Shown piece by piece: positions 61,103-64,000 of a stretch of 64,000 nucleotides of DNA (position 1 is its first letter; each line of letters begins with the position of its first letter). Source of the stretch: JBBQLG01 sp964251665 (GTDB lineage Bacteria; Bacteroidota; Bacteroidia; Cytophagales; Spirosomataceae); the NCBI GenBank assembly GCA_964251665.1, contig CAXUKO010000014.1:1-64000 (forward strand), read 5' to 3'. A model generated the notes under the pieces. It was given only the letters and a program-made list of their open reading frames with translations, did no database searches and was not told the origin of the DNA. A program made the position numbers and the translations under genes.

Positions 61103-61591
61103 GTGAACGTGAGCATCAGCCAGAGAAGTAAATACAAAGAGTACCGCGATTTTTTTACGTTTTTTCTAACGGCCTTATTCGGGGCGTCCGTTAATTTCGT
61201 TAGTCAGATCCTATACCGAAACTATTTTGATTTCGATACAAGCGTACTCTTCGGCTACCTGACAGCCACGATTGCCAGCTTCATTCCCACCAAGGTTTTC
61301 GCTTTTTCGGCCAAAGGCACCGGTAATACCGGGCGTGAGGCCATCAAGTTTGTTATCATCGCCTTTGTTGCGCTGCTGGTTCAGGTCTACGTAGCGAAGT
61401 ATACCCTACAATGGGTTGCCAATCCGCTTTTCCCGAAGTTATCTAACTTTTGGCGGGAGAAAGGCTCACACGTAGTAGGTATGGGCTTTAGCTTTCTGGC
61501 CAATTATTTCGGCCATAAACTGCTTACGTTCCGTAGTACCGGCATGTATGACCGGCTAACCTCACGCCGTTCTGTAGAGGAGAACGATTAA
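61103..61591 (+). CDS. GtrA-like membrane protein
   Basis: A 162-residue protein with four membrane helices: FFTFFLTALFGASVNFVSQIL, SVLFGYLTATIASFIPTKVF, AIKFVIIAFVALLVQVYVA and VGMGFSFLANYFGHKLLTF. The last, with its FxxNxxGHKLLTF-like end, matches the GtrA family, which moves or positions polyprenyl-linked sugars. The start codon is uncertain: GTG at 61103 is chosen, GTG 61109 or TTG 61088 are possible. No glucosyltransferase is adjacent. Confidence 0.75.
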   Translation: MNVSISQRSKYKEYRDFFTFFLTALFGASVNFVSQILYRNYFDFDTSVLFGYLTATIASFIPTKVFAFSAKGTGNTGREAIKFVIIAFVALLVQVYVAKYTLQWVANPLFPKLSNFWREKGSHVVGMGFSFLANYFGHKLLTFRSTGMYDRLTSRRSVEEND

Positions 61592-61671
61592 GCTGTAGGG
61601 AGCCAATTGGTAAGATATTCTTCACTTTTTCAAGACATAGCCCCCTCCTCGCAAAACGAAAGCGGGTAGCA

Positions 61672-61700
61672 TTGCATTTTTAGCATTTATGTTATCTTTG
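61672..61700 (+). promoter_or_regulatory. Promoter of the small lipoprotein gene
   Basis: TTG (61672-61674), an 18-nt spacer, then TATCTTTG (61693-61700), 30 nt before the ATG. It fits TTTG/TAnnTTTG closely. Confidence 0.7.
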
Positions 61701-61730
61701 CAACGCAAACCTTAAACACCACAAAGGGCA

Positions 61731-61952
61731 ATGAAAAAAGTTCTCGCACTCCTATTCATCGGCACAACGCTGACATTCGCTGCTTGCCAAAGCAAACCTA
61801 AAACCGAAGAAGCTACCACGGATTCGACCGCAACGACGACGATGATGACGGATTCAGCTTCGATGGGTACGGATTCGGCTGCTACGATGGGCGGTGATTC
61901 AGCTTCGTCGATGATGTCGACTACGACTACAACTGAAAGCACTACGAAGTAA
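61731..61952 (+). CDS. Small Ser/Thr/Met-rich lipoprotein
   Basis: A 73-residue precursor with a signal peptide (KKVLALLFIGTTLTFAAC) and a lipobox Cys19. The mature part is almost all Thr, Ser, Ala, Met and Asp (TTTMMTDSASMGTDSAATMG), with repeated TDSA blocks and no fold expected. A 76-residue frame on the other strand is the shadow of this low-complexity code. The role is unknown; abundant surface or spacer lipoproteins of this type are common in Bacteroidota. Confidence 0.8.
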   Translation: MKKVLALLFIGTTLTFAACQSKPKTEEATTDSTATTTMMTDSASMGTDSAATMGGDSASSMMSTTTTTESTTK

Positions 61953-61977
61953 TCTGCTTCGCTTCATTTTGATTGGA

Positions 61978-62003
61978 AAGCCCTACGTTTGTGGGGCTTT
62001 TTG
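61978..62003 (+). terminator. Intrinsic terminator after the small lipoprotein gene
   Basis: AAAGCCC (61978-61984) and GGGCTTT (61994-62000) around TACGTTTGTG, followed by TTT. Its position within an upstream extension of the next frame excludes a start there. Confidence 0.8.
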
Positions 62004-62014
62004 CATGTACACCC

Positions 62015-62641
62015 GTGACAACTTCTCAACTGGCTCCTTACCTTCCCGCTGCCGCCGTTGCCTACGGTGAGCAGTTGCACACCCAATTTAAGTTCACCCT
62101 CTGCATTGTTACTCCCCGGCGAACCCGGCTTGGCGACTTCCGCGTCTTTCCCGACGGACGACAGCAGATCACCGTTAACAGTAACCTTAATCCATACGCT
62201 TTCCTGATTACTTACGTACACGAAGTGGCCCATGCCGCCGTTTTTCAGGCTTATCGGACTAGTGCCCGGCGCAGTCAGCGGCCAAAGCCACATGGGGTAG
62301 CCTGGCAAACGGCTTTTCGGGACCTGATGAAACCAATCCTGACCGAAGCTGTTTTTCCGGCGTCAATTTTACTACCGCTGCTGACCTATCTGCAACGACC
62401 GGCGGCTACCACATCGGCCAGCCCGCACCTCATGGCCGCGCTTCGGTCAATGGACCCACCAAAGGCCAAAATCGACGGGCAGGTGAAGCTGGCCGACGTG
62501 GCAGAGGGACAATCGTTTGAGTTTCAGAAAAAAATATTCGTCCGGGGTGCGTTACGCCGGACCCGCATCGTTTGTAAAGAAGCAGCATCAGGCCGTCAAT
62601 ATGCGATTCTGGCTCAGGCTGATGTATTAATCCATGCGTAA
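62015..62641 (+). CDS. SprT-like zinc metallopeptidase family protein
   Basis: A 208-residue SprT-like protein. The zinc motif is HEVAHAAV (HExxH) in LITYVHEVAHAAVF, and a third His lies in RPKPHGVAWQTAF. The C-terminal beta-like part (QSFEFQKKIFVRGALRRTRI, VCKEAASGRQYAILAQA) resembles the zinc-ribbon region of SprT but lacks its four cysteines. The role (protease or DNA-protein crosslink processing) is not established for this group. The frame opens at 61973 inside the terminator, so GTG 62015 is chosen. Its end overlaps porU by 8 nt. Confidence 0.8.
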   Translation: MTTSQLAPYLPAAAVAYGEQLHTQFKFTLCIVTPRRTRLGDFRVFPDGRQQITVNSNLNPYAFLITYVHEVAHAAVFQAYRTSARRSQRPKPHGVAWQTAFRDLMKPILTEAVFPASILLPLLTYLQRPAATTSASPHLMAALRSMDPPKAKIDGQVKLADVAEGQSFEFQKKIFVRGALRRTRIVCKEAASGRQYAILAQADVLIHA

Positions 62642-64000
62642 ACGGCTACTTGTCTTTTTCGGCTGCCTGCTGGCTCACCTGATTGGTGTTCAGGCCGTGT
62701 GGGCACAAAGTACGGCGAGTACGGCATCGGTATTAAAAACGGGTGTCTGGCTGAAAATCGGCGTGACCCAAACCGGCGTGTTCCGGCTCGATTACGCAGC
62801 ACTCGCCAAAGCGAACCCGGCTTTGGCAGCAGCCGATCCGCGTCAGTTCAGGTTGTTTGGCAATGGGGGCGCGATGCTTCCTCAGGCAAACGCAATGCCC
62901 CGCCTGACCGATCTGACCGAGAATGCCATCCAGGTAACAGGGGAGGCAGACGGCCGTTTCGATCAGGCGGACGCCATTCTGTTTTTCGGGCAGCGTCCAG
63001 TTACCATTGCCTACGACGCAACCGGAAAGCAGCTAACGCACCAGCTTAACCTGTATTCAGATACCACCTTTTACTTTCTGACAATCGGTCCGGCCGCCGG
63101 TCGGCGGATCAGTACCCGATCACAGGGCAACATTACAGGTGGCAACGCTATCAGCACGTATGATGAGTACGTATTTCGCGAAGAAGAACTGGTGAAACCG
63201 ATTCCATCGGGCCGGGCATGGCTGGGCGATAATTTTCAGGGTGATCTGACTCAAACCCAGTCTTTTGCTTTCACCGTACCGGGGCGGGTACTGAACACGC
63301 CAGTGCTGATTCGGTCTGCTGTCATGGCGTCTTCCACGGCCAAAACGACATTCACCCTCCAGCTCAACGGCAAAGACCTCGGCACTCAAACCGTTGATCC
63401 CGTAGCTGACGTTATTTCCCGCTATACCACCAAAGGCAACCTCACAACCAGCTTATTTTCAGCAACGCCCGCTACGGCTGATGATGTGTTGTCGGTCCGA
63501 ATGGCGTTTGACCGCAACGGCGGGGCTGGCTCAGTGGGCTACCTCGATTTTTTGTCGATTCAACTACAACGCGAGATTCGGCAATATGACCAGCCGAGCT
63601 GGGTACGCACCACAAGCGGGCGGTTTTTGGCCAAACAGGCAACGTCGGGGCTGCGAGTGTGGGATATCAGCAATCCGCTCCAGCCAGTTCTACAATCTTA
63701 CGCCCTGACCGGCACCGATGCGACCTGGTCCTCGGACAGTCTGCCGCGACACGACTACTACGTATTTACCGACGCCCAGGTACAGTCAGGAGCTTCGATA
63801 GCCACCCTGCCTAATCAGAATCTGCATGGCCAGCCGACGCCCAGTCTGGTTATTGTCACCCCGGCTGCCTGGCGGGCGCAGGCCGAACGTCTGGCCACGT
63901 TTCGCCGGAGCCACGATAAATTGACCGTGCTCGTCGCGACGACACAGGAGGTGTATAACGAATTCGCGTCCGGGCAAGCCGACCCCACAGCCATTCGTGA
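62634..64000 (+). CDS. porU: Type IX secretion sortase PorU, N-terminal part (cut by window end)
   Basis: The open frame from ATG 62634 runs through the window edge (455 codons seen, no stop). It starts with a signal peptide (RLLVFFGCLLAHLIGVQAVWA). The mature part opens VLKTGVWLKIGVTQTGVFRL and DPRQFRLFGNGGAMLPQAN, which is the conserved front of PorU, the C25-type sortase that cuts C-terminal signals and attaches cargo to lipopolysaccharide in the type IX system. The gingipain-like C25 domain should begin near the cut, where VATTQEVYNEFASGQ and TPSLVIVTPAAWRAQAERL appear. Confidence 0.85.
   Translation, partial: MRKRLLVFFGCLLAHLIGVQAVWAQSTASTASVLKTGVWLKIGVTQTGVFRLDYAALAKANPALAAADPRQFRLFGNGGAMLPQANAMPRLTDLTENAIQVTGEADGRFDQADAILFFGQRPVTIAYDATGKQLTHQLNLYSDTTFYFLTIGPAAGRRISTRSQGNITGGNAISTYDEYVFREEELVKPIPSGRAWLGDNFQGDLTQTQSFAFTVPGRVLNTPVLIRSAVMASSTAKTTFTLQLNGKDLGTQTVDPVADVISRYTTKGNLTTSLFSATPATADDVLSVRMAFDRNGGAGSVGYLDFLSIQLQREIRQYDQPSWVRTTSGRFLAKQATSGLRVWDISNPLQPVLQSYALTGTDATWSSDSLPRHDYYVFTDAQVQSGASIATLPNQNLHGQPTPSLVIVTPAAWRAQAERLATFRRSHDKLTVLVATTQEVYNEFASGQADPTAIR

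Noticed and set aside
61712..61942. Leftward Val/Ile-rich frame opposite the small lipoprotein gene
   Set aside because: The rightward frame has a promoter, signal peptide, lipobox and terminator; the other is its complement.

Overview
The window looks like a chromosomal segment of a Bacteroidota bacterium of the order Cytophagales, probably close to Spirosoma. The evidence is a truncated gene for the type IX secretion sortase PorU at the right edge, repeated Bacteroidota-type promoters (TTTG about 19-20 nt upstream of TAnnTTTG), weak ribosome binding sites, roughly 50 % G+C, the MurE motif DNPR (meso-diaminopimelate peptidoglycan), and abundant intergenic perfect palindromes of the kind I remember from Spirosoma-like genomes. 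The genus is an inference. I saw no rRNA, tRNA, IS element or CRISPR array.

Layout. 1-9.9 kb: metabolic and hypothetical genes (DinB-like, two SDRs, an MDR oxidoreductase, an alpha/beta hydrolase, two kinase-fold proteins), then a tight leftward operon accD-hicB-hicA(frameshifted)-radical SAM-crotonase. 10.4-32 kb: a division and cell wall (dcw) cluster, all leftward, split in two. The proximal half is rsmH-ftsL-ftsI/PBP-murE-mraY (32.1-25.5 kb) and the distal half murD-ftsW-murG-murC-ftsQ-ftsA-ftsZ (19.7-10.9 kb). Between them lie rplM-rpsI, rpsB, tsf, an ECF-type sigma factor with a small partner gene, and two mechanosensitive channel genes (MscS-like and mscL). 32-38.5 kb: TlpA-like thioredoxin, SGNH lipoprotein, LolD-like ATPase, an unknown protein and a membrane-TPR giant. 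38.7-42.8 kb: a two-gene McrBC-type restriction system whose McrB carries two PUA/EVE-like stretches ahead of its AAA+ motor; this is the clearest accessory/defence locus. 42.8-55.6 kb: malQ, atpD-atpC, a GT39-like membrane protein, a leftward exbB-exbD-isochorismatase-PAP2 run, an MDR oxidoreductase, glpF and glpK around two small antisense genes, and a DnaQ-type exonuclease. 55.7-61 kb: nuoK-nuoL-nuoM-nuoN with its own promoter. 61-64 kb: GtrA-like protein, a small lipoprotein, a SprT-like protein and the start of porU.

The core theme is envelope growth: peptidoglycan precursor synthesis (MurC-G, MraY), septum assembly (FtsZ, A, Q, L, W, PBP), osmotic safety valves, and translation genes between them. 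The energy theme is ATP synthase beta/epsilon and the membrane arm of complex I.

Points that deserve attention: single-base frameshifts in hicA and in a small gene at 25.07 kb; a family of long perfect inverted repeats, including a 46-bp-arm hairpin between murE and the PBP gene, a nested double palindrome before mraY, and a CAGACGCCTACGTCTG-type family of which one copy supplies the last codons of murD; and the murD promoter, which overlaps the mscL terminator.
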